Shown one piece after another: positions 1 to 8,692 of a stretch of DNA of 64,000 bases. Position numbers and translations under genes: made by a program. Source of the stretch: Staphylococcus schleiferi (lineage in GTDB: Bacteria; Bacillota; Bacilli; Staphylococcales; Staphylococcaceae). The number at the start of each line of letters is the position of its first letter. Position 1 is the stretch's first letter. The notes under the pieces were generated by a model. That model was not told where the DNA came from, ran no database searches, and saw nothing but the letters and a program-made list of their open reading frames with translations. The DNA is taken from positions 992,001-1,056,000 of the forward strand of contig NZ_LR962863.1 in assembly GCF_900458895.1 (NCBI RefSeq), written 5' to 3'.

Positions 1-15
1 TTCCCATCAACCGCC
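1..15 (+). tRNA. 3' end of a tRNA, probably tRNA-His (cut by window start)
   Basis: The first 15 bases match exactly the T-arm and acceptor 3' end of the complete tRNA-His at 47365-47438. Only the end is inside the window, so the anticodon cannot be read and the identity is inferred from that match. Confidence 0.6.
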
Positions 16-31
16 CTTTATTTAAAATTAA

Positions 32-103
32 TGGGCTATAGCCAAGCGGTAAGGCAACGGACTTTGACTCCGTCACGCGCTGGTTCGAATCCAGCTAGCC
101 CAG
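32..103 (+). tRNA. tRNA-Gln (TTG)
   Basis: The acceptor arms TGGGCTA and TAGCCCA pair fully. The anticodon loop carries TTG and the T-loop is standard (GGTTCGAATCC). It is part of a His-Gln-Cys-Gly-Gly-Leu array, probably co-transcribed. Confidence 0.95.
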
Positions 104-111
104 TTACTTTT

Positions 112-183
112 GGCGGCATAGCCAAGTGGTAAGGCCGAGGTCTGCAAAACCTCTATTCACCGGTTCAAATCCGGTTGCCGCCT
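112..183 (+). tRNA. tRNA-Cys (GCA)
   Basis: The acceptor arms GGCGGCA and TGCCGCC pair. The anticodon is GCA and the discriminator base is T, as usual for tRNA-Cys. It lies 8 bp after tRNA-Gln in the same array. Confidence 0.95.
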
Positions 184-200
184 CCATTGATATGACATAT

Positions 201-275
201 GCGGGAGTAGTTCAATTTTTAGAACACTTTCCTTCCCGGAAAGAGGTATAGGTGTAAGTCCTATCTTCCGCTCCA
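201..275 (+). tRNA. non-proteinogenic (cell-wall type) tRNA-Gly (TCC), copy 1
   Basis: The cloverleaf has anticodon TCC and an encoded CCA. The D-loop is AATTTTTA and lacks the universal GG. The T-loop reads TGTAAGT instead of the TTC-type loop that binds EF-Tu well. Staphylococci are known to carry such tRNA-Gly variants, which donate glycine to FemX/A/B for the pentaglycine bridge instead of translation. The ordinary tRNA-Gly (TCC) at 47458-47531 has the normal GG and TTCGATT loops, so the contrast is visible within this window. Confidence 0.9.
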
Positions 276-302
276 TTATTTAAAATAACAATTGCATATC
301 AT

Positions 303-376
303 GCGGGAGTAGTTCAATTCTAGAACACTTTCCTTCCCGGAAAGAGGTATAGGTGCAAGTCCTATCTTCCGCTCCA
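303..376 (+). tRNA. non-proteinogenic (cell-wall type) tRNA-Gly (TCC), copy 2
   Basis: This is a near-identical neighbour of the 201-275 gene, one base shorter. Its D-loop is AATTCTA and again lacks GG, and its T-loop is TGCAAGT. The anticodon is TCC and CCA is encoded. The tandem pair suggests dosage for peptidoglycan bridge synthesis; that role is inferred from the staphylococcal family. Confidence 0.9.
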
Positions 377-412
377 TTTTCCAATAGTTGTATTGGATTT
401 TTTTTAGATTAT

Positions 413-496
413 GCCGGTGTGGCGGAATTGGCAGACGCGCGGGACTCAAAATCCCGTGTCTTCACAGACGTGTCGGTTCGACCCCGACCACCGGTA
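413..496 (+). tRNA. tRNA-Leu (CAA)
   Basis: An 84-nt class II tRNA with a long variable arm. The acceptor arms GCCGGTG and CACCGGT pair, and the anticodon loop is CTCAAAA (anticodon CAA). It is the last gene of the array and is followed at once by a terminator. Confidence 0.93.
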
Positions 497-502
497 TAGA
501 TT

Positions 503-535
503 AAAGCCCTTAAGCGTTGTGTTTAGGGGCTTTTT
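503..535 (+). terminator. terminator of the tRNA array
   Basis: AAGCCC pairs with GGGGCTT around a loop of about 12 nt and is followed by TTTTT, directly after tRNA-Leu. Confidence 0.85.
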
Positions 536-540
536 ATAGG

Positions 541-643
541 GGTTCTTTGTCAACGTCGGTTGGCGAGACGATGACGCATTAAGCAACGTTATTTTGTTGT
601 TTAATGCGTTTTTTATATTCACTTACAAATACCTTGGAAATGA
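541..643 (-). mobile_element. ISL3-family element B, remnant of the transposase 3' end and right terminus
   Basis: This is the reverse complement of the last ~100 bp of the intact ISL3 element at 33994-35477, starting exactly at its terminus GGTTCTTTGTCAACG. It continues at 1464-1490. The rest is lost, and between the two flanks sits another IS (644-1463). Confidence 0.85.
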
Positions 644-703
644 GGCTGTACACTTTATATGGTGGTTATGTGTCTATAATAATTAAGTCGCAAACTTCCG
701 ATT

Positions 704-824
704 GCTTCTTCGAGTCTCGCTTTCCCAGGCGCCTTACCTCAACTAATTTTGGCTTTTATTGTAGCTCATAAGAAGCCAAAATGGATTTTCGGTTTCGGCT
801 CTATGCCTCGGGAGTCTCGACTCG
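704..824 (-). repeat. staphylococcal structured repeat carried inside IS element A
   Basis: Read on the minus strand it runs from GACTCCCGAG to GGGAAAGCGAG, with a strong hairpin in the centre (ATTTTGGCTT with AAGCCAAAAT). It resembles the free-standing repeats at 16371-16437 and 54135-54200 (GACTCCTGAGGG to AAAGCGAG). It is present at the same place in all three copies of element A. Confidence 0.6.
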
Positions 825-837
825 GTACGCAATCTAT

Positions 838-1343
838 TTAAGCAATTTCACTATTGAAAAGTGGCATTGCTTTTTTCTTTGGTCTTTTATACAGTCTAAA
901 AATAATAAAAATGCGATTTTTGAAGTTATAAAAGTTGCGATAGCCATATGAAACTCTTTTAATCAGTTTAACTTTTTGATTAATTCCTTCAATCGCTCCA
1001 TTATTGAATTGAGGGGTTCCAATCGTATAAGCAATGATATCCTCATACTTTCTGTAGAAGCGTAACACTTTCCATCCATACATTTAAAACATTGTTTTAA
1101 CAGATTTAAATACACTGCTATCTCTTGGAATCTTAAAAAAGTAATTCGCGATAAACGTTTTCCGTGTTTGTGTATTCGGTTTGGATTCGTATGATAACAG
1201 TGAGGACAAGTCATAGGCTTGTATGAAAGGGTACCAAAGATGACGTTAGATTTCTTACCTCTAATAACTACATCTTCTTCAACTTTAGTGATTTTAATAT
1301 TATTATCTTTAATTTTTAGTAACTTTAATCAATCATTACACAT
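838..1343 (-). pseudogene. ISL3 transposase, element A copy 1 (internal deletion and nonsense codon)
   Basis: The N-terminal zinc-ribbon part (CPHC) and the C-terminal end (GAIEGINQKVKLIKRVSYGY, the acidic active-site region of ISL3 transposases) are both present but in different frames, because the middle is deleted near 1080. Codon 5 is TGA, where the other copies have ATA. The protein cannot be made. The retained C-terminus shows how a complete element A transposase ends (…MPLFNSEIA). Confidence 0.85.
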
Positions 1344-1463
1344 AGGCGCAATATGTCTCCTTTATTTTTGGTTTAGTCACTTAAAATTATAGAGGCATTT
1401 GCGCTATTTTTGTACAAAAAAGCAGGATGACTTATGCCATCCCACCATAAAAAATGAAGAACC

Positions 1464-1490
1464 GAAATTTCTATAACCATAAGAAACCCA
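1464..1490 (-). mobile_element. ISL3 element B, inner remnant
   Basis: 27 bp match the reverse complement of the intact element B transposase gene (coding for SYGYRNF), on the far side of the inserted element A. This shows A landed inside an older copy of B. Confidence 0.7.
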
Positions 1491-1636
1491 TTGTATAAGC
1501 CTAAATAGTCTGATTTAATAAGATTTTAGTGTAATCAATTAAAAATGAGCTGTGAATTCAAAAGTAAAGTATTGTAAAATAGAGTTAAAATCAGAAAATT
1601 TTGACTGGATAAAATAGTCTTTAGGAGAGAAACTAT

Positions 1637-2662
1637 ATGAATATTATCGTATTAGCTGGTGGTTTAAGTGATGAAAGAGATGTTTCTTTATCTTCAGGAG
1701 CTCAAATCGCAAATGCATTAATCAAAAATGGTCATAAAGTATTGATGTTAGATTTATATTTAGGATTAAAAGAAGTTAAGAACTTTGAAGAAGCATATAA
1801 TAAATATGGGGAATCTGTTTATGATTATGAGGTGCCTGAAGTTGCTCCAGATTTAGAAGAATTAATTGATAAAAACAATGGTCGGAAAAATGAAATTGGA
1901 GATAATATCATTGATATCTGTCAGACTGCTGATATTGTATTTTTGGGCCTTCATGGCGGTATTGGTGAGAATGGTAAATTGCAAGCCATATTTGATTTAT
2001 ACAATATCAAATATACAGGCACAGGGTATAAAGGTGGCCTATTGGCCATGGATAAAATAGTTTCTAAAGAGTTAATGACTGTCAATCATATTTTAACTCC
2101 TGAGTGGCGCATCATGAATAATGAAAATATTAATACTATCAAAGCACCTGCAGTTGTAAAACCTAATGATAACGGCTCGAGTATTGGAGTAAAAGTTGTC
2201 GATGATCAGCGTGAATTATTAGACGCTATTACATTATCAAAACAATATTCAGATACAATTTTAATAGAGAAGAAAATAGCCGGAAGAGAATTTTCTGTTG
2301 GAATTATAGGTGAAAAAGTGTTGCCAATTATTGAATTAATACCTAAAGACGGCTTTTATGATTATTCAAATAAATATCAACCAGGTGCAACAGAAGAAAT
2401 TACACCTGCAAATATAAGTGATGATCAAACAGAAAGAATGCAAAATATTGCTTTGAAAGTATTTAAAAAGTTAGGCTTAGAAGTTTATGGTAGGGTTGAC
2501 TTCATAATGGACAGTAATGATAATATTTTTTGTATTGAAGCAAATTCATTACCAGGTATGACACCCACAAGTTTACTTCCTCAAGAAGCTGAAGCGCATG
2601 GAATCAATTATGAACAATTATGTGAAATGATTGTTACGCATTCTCTAGAAAAATATCGTTAA
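1637..2662 (+). CDS. ddl: D-alanine--D-alanine ligase, accessory type
   Basis: ATP-grasp enzyme of 341 aa that would join two D-alanines for the peptidoglycan precursor. An N-terminal Rossmann part contains SDERDVSLSSG, with the conserved Glu and Ser. The ATP-grasp core has KPNDNGSSIGV. The omega loop FYDYSNKYQPGATEE has the Tyr typical of D-Ala-D-Ala rather than D-Ala-D-Lac ligases. The C-terminal DFIMDSNDNIFCIEANSLPG supplies the metal ligands. It begins like clostridial-type ligases (MNIIVLAGGLSDERDVS), not like the usual staphylococcal Ddl as I know it, so it is likely a second, acquired ligase. The start follows TTAGGAGAG. It stands alone beside an IS and a tRNA array. Substrate preference is inferred. 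Confidence 0.85.
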   Translation: MNIIVLAGGLSDERDVSLSSGAQIANALIKNGHKVLMLDLYLGLKEVKNFEEAYNKYGESVYDYEVPEVAPDLEELIDKNNGRKNEIGDNIIDICQTADIVFLGLHGGIGENGKLQAIFDLYNIKYTGTGYKGGLLAMDKIVSKELMTVNHILTPEWRIMNNENINTIKAPAVVKPNDNGSSIGVKVVDDQRELLDAITLSKQYSDTILIEKKIAGREFSVGIIGEKVLPIIELIPKDGFYDYSNKYQPGATEEITPANISDDQTERMQNIALKVFKKLGLEVYGRVDFIMDSNDNIFCIEANSLPGMTPTSLLPQEAEAHGINYEQLCEMIVTHSLEKYR

Positions 2663-2756
2663 TTTCAATCATTTCTGTATAACTTAAGGTGTTTCATCTT
2701 AATTCAACATTAATTGGTTTATTTTATTTAACGGATCAGGATCATATTATATATGT

Positions 2757-2793
2757 AGAAGTTAAGCAATTGGATTTGTTTAACTTCTTTTTT
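2757..2793 (+). terminator. terminator after ddl
   Basis: AGAAGTTAA pairs with TTAACTTCT and is followed by a run of T. The rest of the 630-bp gap up to the next gene is AT-rich and I see no gene in it. Confidence 0.7.
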
Positions 2794-3290
2794 AGTACCA
2801 CTAGGATATATCAAAATAAAACCACAATTTTATATGGTTTCGAAATCGAGTTGAAATAGCGTCTTATTCTTTTTTATTGTTTTATATATATCTCTATATT
2901 TTAATCAAGCTCAGAGTATAAAAATGATTGACTTTGTTTTAGTTTCAATCCTTTACATACCTATTGTTAAAGAGAATAAAATAGAATTATACTAGAATTG
3001 TAATAATCATTTGAAAATCATTGAGGATAGTTAAATTCATAATGAAATGATTCAAACTATAAAGTTATATTGAAAGAGTGCAAATGTTCACTTCATTGTA
3101 GGTGACGAATTTATACGAAAATAAATTTTAGTAGAGTGTTAAACGTTGAGAGCTTAATAGCTGATGATTTAAGACCTTTTAGAAAAATTTGTAATAGAAA
3201 AAGGTTGGTTTAAAATTTATATTTGCATATTGTTTCAATCTATATCTTATATTATGATAAAGCTATTCTTAATAGAGGAGGACACAACAA

Positions 3291-4352
3291 GTGACTTCAA
3301 AAGAAAAATCGAGTAACAAGTCTTTCTTCAGTGTGATCTTAAATGCTGTTGCAGCAGGTGTGGTCATAGCGTTATTACCCAATGCATTTTTAGGTGAATT
3401 GCTTAAATTTTTTAAAGAAGGTCAACCCCTCCTTGAGCAACTCCATCAAATTGTGGTCGTGATTCAGTCGTTTATGCCATTTATTATCGGTGCACTGGCT
3501 GCGCATGCGTTTAAATTTTCTGGCTCAGGTGTTGTATTTACTGGTACTTCAGCAATGATTGGCTCGGGTGTCATTCAATTTAAAGGAAGCCAGTTCATTT
3601 TGCAAGGTGTCGGGGACATTATTAATGTCATGTTGATCGTAATGCTCACTTGTTTCTTATTTAAAGTGTTAGATGGCAAATTTGGCTCACTCGATATGAT
3701 TATTTTACCTATAATTATTCCTGTGTTTTCAGGTATTGTTGGTCTATTAACACTGCCTTATATAAGCCGTATTACAGGAGCTTTAGGTAAAATGATTCAG
3801 ACTTTTACGGAGCTAAACCCGCTTATAATGAGTATTCTTATTGCAATAACTTTTGCGTTATTAATGGTAACGCCCATTTCTCTTGTTGCTATTGCGACGG
3901 CGGTATCGTTGAGTGGCTTAGCGAGTGGGGCAGGAAATATGGGTATTGTTGCTGCGAGTATGACATTCTTGGTTGGCTCATTGCGTGTGAATAAAGCAGG
4001 TGTTCTCGTTGTTCTTATTATTGGTGCTACAAAAATGATGATTCCTGTTTATTTCAAACATCCAATTATTATGATTCCTCTTACAATAAACGGTATTGTT
4101 ACAGGATTAATTACTTATCTTATAGGCATTAAAGGAACACCTATGTCTGCGGGATTTGGTTACTCTGGATTTGTAGGTCCGATTAATGCATTTAACCGTA
4201 TGGATGGAGATCCAACGATGAATATGATTTTACTCCTGTTTGGTTATTTTATTGTTCCATTTACGGTCGCGTGGTTTGTTCATCAAGTGTGTAAAAATAT
4301 TTTACCAGGTTATCGTGATGATATTTATCGTTTTGAGATTCCGAAACAATAA
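3291..4352 (+). CDS. PTS EIIC-type membrane transporter (PF13303-like)
   Basis: Integral membrane protein of 353 aa with about ten hydrophobic segments and the motif GTPMSAGFGYSGFVGP near residue 285. This is typical of the stand-alone EIIC-like family (phosphotransferase system EIIC, PF13303) found in staphylococci. No EIIA or EIIB gene is nearby, so the substrate and the use of phosphotransfer are unknown. The GTG start follows AGAGGAGGAC with good spacing. It is monocistronic, with a strong terminator behind it. The family assignment is from general resemblance. Confidence 0.7.
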   Translation: MTSKEKSSNKSFFSVILNAVAAGVVIALLPNAFLGELLKFFKEGQPLLEQLHQIVVVIQSFMPFIIGALAAHAFKFSGSGVVFTGTSAMIGSGVIQFKGSQFILQGVGDIINVMLIVMLTCFLFKVLDGKFGSLDMIILPIIIPVFSGIVGLLTLPYISRITGALGKMIQTFTELNPLIMSILIAITFALLMVTPISLVAIATAVSLSGLASGAGNMGIVAASMTFLVGSLRVNKAGVLVVLIIGATKMMIPVYFKHPIIMIPLTINGIVTGLITYLIGIKGTPMSAGFGYSGFVGPINAFNRMDGDPTMNMILLLFGYFIVPFTVAWFVHQVCKNILPGYRDDIYRFEIPKQ

Positions 4353-4404
4353 ACACTATTCTTTATGGAATACATAAACAAATACACAAAGAGTATATAA
4401 TTAG

Positions 4405-4449
4405 AAAGACTGAGATTTCGTCCTATTTGACGATAACTCAGTCTTTTTT
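4405..4449 (+). terminator. terminator after the EIIC-like gene
   Basis: AAAGACTGAG pairs perfectly with CTCAGTCTTT, followed by TTT. Confidence 0.85.
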
Positions 4450-4681
4450 ACTTTCTATTTTTCCTTTAACTTCATATAGCAATACGATAGCGCCTCTTGT
4501 TCATTCTTTATAAATCACCTGCAATTTTCACCCAATTGACTGTTAACAATAAGACAAAAATGTATACAAAAATCACGTAAGCTGGGGAATTCACTATAAA
4601 CTGCGCGTTTTTAAAATTTATTATTGCATAAAATTACGCAAATATGTATATTAATGAATAAATTTAAAAGGAGGTCCTGAG

Positions 4682-6142
4682 ATGAAGTATTTGGGGAAGC
4701 TGATTACAGCACTATTTATAGTTGTGTTACTTATATGTCAATCGCCTCTTGTGCACGTATCAAAAGCTGCAAGCGAGGATCAATGGCAAGTCATTAAAAA
4801 AAGAGGTGTATTGAAGGTTGGACTTTCAGCAGATTATGCACCAATGGAATTTGAAAGAACAGTTCATGGTGAGAGGGAATATGCAGGTATCGATATTGAA
4901 CTTGCGAAAAAAATTGCCAAGGATAATGGTGTTAAGTTGAAAATTGTGAATATGCAATTCGATAGTTTGTTAGGGGCTATAAAAACAGGAAAAATCGACA
5001 TGATTATTTCGGGTATGACACCGACAGATGAGCGTAAAAAAGAAGTTGATTTTTCAGATAACTATATGACTGTTCAACAAAAAGTGGTTATTCGTAAAAA
5101 GGATAAAGCACATTATCAGACTTTGGATGATTTAAAAGGAAAGAGAATTGGGGTCCAAAAACAAACGACGCAAGAAGAGTTAGCAAAAAATGAAATTGAA
5201 GATGCCGATATTCAATCTTTAACACGATTACCAGAAGTCATTTTATCATTAAAAAGTAATAAAGTAGATGCGATTGTTATGGACAGTGCTGTCAGCAAAG
5301 CTTATTTGACACAAAATGATGACCTTACTTTTTCTAACGCATCATTTGCGGATTCTGACAAACCTACAGCTATTGCGATACCTAAACATTCTCCTGAATT
5401 AATGGATAAGGTAAATCAAACAATTGCAGATGTAAAAGATCAACATCTAATGCCAAAATACGAAAAAATAGCTGCGGACGCAATGGAAAATGATGGTAAC
5501 TTTTTCTCTAAATACGGTACATTTTTTGTAACTGGTTTAAAAAGTACAATTCTGATTTCAATCATCGGTGTGGTCTTAGGGGCAGCTTTAGGCGCCGTCA
5601 TTGCATTAATGAAAATTAGTTCAATCAAGCCATTAAAATGGATTGCTTCTTTTTACATTGAGTTTTTACGGGGAACCCCTTTACTTGTACAAGTATTTTT
5701 AGTGTTTTTCGGGACAACTGCAGTTCTTGGACTCGATATTTCCGCTTTTATATGTGGTGCCGTAGCTTTAGTCATTAATTGTTCTGCCTATATTGCCGAA
5801 ATTATACGTGCGGGTATCAATGCAGTTGATAAAGGACAAACCGAAGCGGCGAGAAGTTTAGGTTTGAGTTATGCTCAAACGATGAAAACCGTGATTATGC
5901 CCCAAGCGATTAAAAATATTCTGCCTGCTTTAGGGAATGAATTTGTAACTGTAATCAAAGAATCATCAATCGTATCCGTTATTGGTGTGAGCGAAATTAT
6001 GTTTAATGCACAAGTGGTACAAGGTGCTTCATTTGATCCATTTACGCCATTACTCATTGCGGCTGTATTATATTTTGTATTAACGTTCACACTTTCACGT
6101 TTGATGTATTTTGTTGAAGGGAGAATGAGAGTCAGTGATTAA
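4682..6142 (+). CDS. glnP: glutamine/polar amino acid ABC transporter, fused substrate-binding and permease protein
   Basis: 486 aa. A signal sequence (1-30) is followed by a periplasmic-binding-type domain (about 36-265: [29 protein letters not shown]) and then a five-helix permease domain (about 272-480). The permease has the EAA loop ([21 protein letters not shown]) that docks on the ATPase. Staphylococci and other Firmicutes often have this fusion for glutamine or related amino acids. The ATG start lies after AAGGAGGTCC. The ATPase gene overlaps its end by 8 bp, so the two are translationally coupled. Exact substrate is inferred from family. Confidence 0.88.
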   Translation: MKYLGKLITALFIVVLLICQSPLVHVSKAASEDQWQVIKKRGVLKVGLSADYAPMEFERTVHGEREYAGIDIELAKKIAKDNGVKLKIVNMQFDSLLGAIKTGKIDMIISGMTPTDERKKEVDFSDNYMTVQQKVVIRKKDKAHYQTLDDLKGKRIGVQKQTTQEELAKNEIEDADIQSLTRLPEVILSLKSNKVDAIVMDSAVSKAYLTQNDDLTFSNASFADSDKPTAIAIPKHSPELMDKVNQTIADVKDQHLMPKYEKIAADAMENDGNFFSKYGTFFVTGLKSTILISIIGVVLGAALGAVIALMKISSIKPLKWIASFYIEFLRGTPLLVQVFLVFFGTTAVLGLDISAFICGAVALVINCSAYIAEIIRAGINAVDKGQTEAARSLGLSYAQTMKTVIMPQAIKNILPALGNEFVTVIKESSIVSVIGVSEIMFNAQVVQGASFDPFTPLLIAAVLYFVLTFTLSRLMYFVEGRMRVSD

Positions 6143-6863
6143 AATTAAAGAATTAAATAAAACGTTTGGAAACAATGAAGTTTTAGTGCAGATTGATATG
6201 GAAGTTCATAAAGGGGAGGTCGTTGCTATTATCGGGCCGTCTGGTAGTGGTAAAAGTACTTTATTACGCTGTATGAATTTATTAGAAGTTCCTACAAAAG
6301 GAAGTGTCATTTTTGAAGGAAGAGATTTAACAGAAAAAGGGACGAAAGTTGATGAACTACGTCAAAAAATGGGAATGGTTTTCCAAAATTTTAATTTATT
6401 CCCGCATAAAAAAGTCATTGATAATATTATTTTAGCCCCAAGTTTATTGAAAAAAGGAGATAAAGCATCTTTAAAAGCCCATGCGCTCGATTTATTAGAC
6501 AAAGTCGGTCTTAAAGATAAAGCAGATGCCTATCCGAATCAATTGTCTGGCGGACAAAAACAAAGGGTTGCGATTGCACGTGCACTTGCTATGAATCCTG
6601 ATGTTTTATTATTTGATGAACCTACATCAGCGCTTGATCCCGAAGTTGTCGGGAAAGTGTTGACTGTAATGAAATCTTTAGCAAAAGAAGGGATGACTAT
6701 GGTGGTTGTGACACACGAAATGGACTTTGCCAAAAATGTGAGTGATCGTGTGATATTCATGGCGGATGGTCATATTGTTGAAGATGGACCTTCTCATGAA
6801 GTTTTTGAAAATCCGCAACATCAACGGACGCAAAACTTTTTAAAACGTGTATTAGTTAAATAA
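6135..6863 (+). CDS. glnQ: amino acid ABC transporter ATP-binding protein
   Basis: 242 aa ABC ATPase that energises the preceding fused permease. Walker A is GPSGSGKST (about residue 34), the Q-loop region is [11 protein letters not shown], the signature is LSGGQKQR, Walker B is [14 protein letters not shown] and the H-loop is VVTHEMDFA. This is the polar-amino-acid (GlnQ/HisP) subfamily by sequence style. The GTG start overlaps the end of glnP by 8 bp. A terminator hairpin follows at 6881. Confidence 0.93.
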   Translation: MIKIKELNKTFGNNEVLVQIDMEVHKGEVVAIIGPSGSGKSTLLRCMNLLEVPTKGSVIFEGRDLTEKGTKVDELRQKMGMVFQNFNLFPHKKVIDNIILAPSLLKKGDKASLKAHALDLLDKVGLKDKADAYPNQLSGGQKQRVAIARALAMNPDVLLFDEPTSALDPEVVGKVLTVMKSLAKEGMTMVVVTHEMDFAKNVSDRVIFMADGHIVEDGPSHEVFENPQHQRTQNFLKRVLVK

Positions 6864-6880
6864 TGATTTATAAATAATTT

Positions 6881-6945
6881 GAATGGCGTAAGCAATGACA
6901 ATAGCCTAGCAATGGGTGAGTGTGCACGCCATTCTTTATTATTTT
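6881..6945 (+). terminator. terminator after glnQ
   Basis: GAATGGCGT pairs with ACGCCATTC across a loop of about 37 nt, followed by TTTATTATTTT. The loop is long for a terminator. Confidence 0.6.
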
Positions 6946-7038
6946 GTGCTTATTCGAATAAAAAGAACTTGAATGAATTACAACGCAGGTCTAGAAAGAT
7001 ATGTTAAAATAGTGTGGTGACTTTTAAGGGGTGAGTTT

Positions 7039-8043
7039 ATGGATGTCTTACAATTAAAAGAAGAAATAATAGAGTATGCCTACAGTATAGGTATAAATCG
7101 TATCGGTTTTACGACAGCTGACCCGTTTGATGAGTTGAAACAAAAATTAGTGGATTACCATGCGAAAGGGTATGCATCTGGGTTTGAAGAATCAGATATT
7201 GCTTTAAGAACAGAGCCTAAGTTATCATTGCCAACAGCAAAATCTATTATTGCCATCTCAGTAGGATATCCAAACAAACTAAAAAATGCGCCTAGATGAT
7301 GTCTATGGTTGACACCGGTGTTTTATCTGATAGAGCTGTTGCTGAACGTGCAGGATTAGGTTTTGTAGGTAGAAATAGCTTTGTGATTCATCCTGATTTA
7401 GGGACGTATACCTATTTAGGTGAAATGTTAGTGAATATCCCGTTTCCTCCTGATGATCCGATCATGGAGAGTTGTGGCGATTGTACAATATGTGTCGATC
7501 GTTGCCCAACTGGCGCACTTGTTGGTGACGGTCAGTTAAACAGTCAAAAATGTATTAGCTTTTTAACACAAACGAAAGGCTATTTGCCCGATGAATATCG
7601 TTATAAAATTGGAAATCGTTTGTACGGCTGTGATACGTGTCAGCAGGTTTGCCCTAAAAATAGAGGGATTAATATTGAGCAAGATGATATTATATTAGAA
7701 CCAGAAATTTTAAAACCAAGATTAGTGCCATTATTGAAAATGAATAATAAAACATTTAAAAATACGTTTGGTCATCTTGCAGGTGCTTGGCGTGGCAAAA
7801 AAACCTATCCAACGTAATGCCATTATAGCTTTGGCACATTTTAAAGAAGAAGATGCGATTCCAGATTTAAAAGAGGTCGCAGAAAATGATCCGAGACCGC
7901 TTATTCGAGCAACTGCATTTTGGGCGATTGGTCAAATTCAAGGCGATTTAGCTAAACCTTATATTATGGCACATTATGAAAATGAAGATGAAGAAGTACA
8001 AATTGAAATGTTAAAAGGCTTAGAAATGAGGAGAGATGGATAA
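7039..8043 (+). pseudogene. queG: epoxyqueuosine reductase, decayed
   Basis: QueG makes the last step of queuosine synthesis in tRNA wobble positions. The N-terminal part (to KLKNAPR, 7297) is joined to a later segment (MSMVDTGVLSDRAVAERAGLG) with about 50 residues missing, and the joint gives a stop. The 4Fe-4S ligands (CGDCTICVDRCP, CDTCQQVCPK) remain. After AGAWRGKK a run of seven A at about 7797-7803 shifts the frame. The HEAT-like C-terminus (PIQRNAIIALAHF…) continues in the new frame to 8043. Two independent lesions make it very unlikely to work. The ATG of trmL overlaps its stop. Confidence 0.9.
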
Positions 8044-8513
8044 TGACAATTCATGTCGTATTATACCAACCAGAAATACCTGCAAATACAGGAAATATTG
8101 CACGTACATGTGCAGCAACAGATACAAAGTTACACTTAATTCGACCATTAGGTTTTAGTACAGATGACAAAATGTTAAAACGTGCAGGTTTAGATTATTG
8201 GAAATATGTTTCAATTACATATTATGATAATATTGAATCATTTTTCGAACAAACAGCAGGGCAGTATTTCTTACTCACTAAATTTGGTTCGAAAAATCAT
8301 ACATCACAAGATTTTTCAAATCCTAATGAAGATTATTATTTCATATTCGGAAAAGAAACAACGGGCTTACCGGATTGGGTCAAAGAAAAATATGAAAGTA
8401 CAGCTTTGCGTATTCCTATGAATGAAAATGTCCGTGCACTGAATCTATCGAATACAGCTGCTATTTTAGTATATGAGGCATTGAGACAGCAAAATTATCC
8501 AAATTTACAATAG
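8043..8513 (+). CDS. trmL: tRNA (cytidine/uridine-34 2'-O)-methyltransferase
   Basis: 156 aa SPOUT methyltransferase that methylates the ribose of the wobble nucleotide in tRNA-Leu species. Family motifs are PEIPANTGNIARTCAAT at the N-terminus, FGKETTGLP in the middle and the knot-forming MNENVRALNLSNTAAILVYE at the end. It starts inside the TAATG that ends queG, so it was translated from the same message. Upstream decay of queG may alter its coupling. Confidence 0.92.
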   Translation: MTIHVVLYQPEIPANTGNIARTCAATDTKLHLIRPLGFSTDDKMLKRAGLDYWKYVSITYYDNIESFFEQTAGQYFLLTKFGSKNHTSQDFSNPNEDYYFIFGKETTGLPDWVKEKYESTALRIPMNENVRALNLSNTAAILVYEALRQQNYPNLQ

Positions 8514-8692
8514 TTCTGTCAATCAACAGGATTAGACAGCTATCACAAGAATTTAATGACTAAAAAGGTTATAATTGAAAGTGAACATGAGTCAGCATGA
8601 TGCCTAATGAATGATGTTTTAATATGTCAATAAAATGGGTATGTAGTTATTAATGTTATAGACTAGTAAGGACAATAGAGGAGTGTACGATA

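Larger units (their letters stand above)
644..1463 (-). mobile_element. ISL3-family element A, copy 1 (820 bp deletion derivative)
   Basis: It is bounded by imperfect terminal inverted repeats: GGCTGTACAC at the left edge and, inverted, GGTTCTTCAT at the right edge, both running into TATGGTGG. It carries a broken transposase on the minus strand. It lies within remnants of element B, which match its flanks, with about 25 bp of B missing at the junction, so no clean target duplication remains here. Copies 2 (15556-16343) and 3 (33212-35492) share the ends but have a different internal deletion. Confidence 0.85.

Noticed and set aside
963..1214. Minus-strand reading frame of 83 codons beginning MTCPHCYHTN
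   Set aside because: It is a piece of the broken ISL3 transposase of element A copy 1, not a separate zinc-ribbon gene.
1637..2662. Vancomycin-resistance (VanA/B-type D-Ala-D-Lac) ligase
   Set aside because: The omega loop keeps Tyr (FYDY…KY) as in D-Ala-D-Ala ligases, and no vanH or vanX-like gene is next to it.
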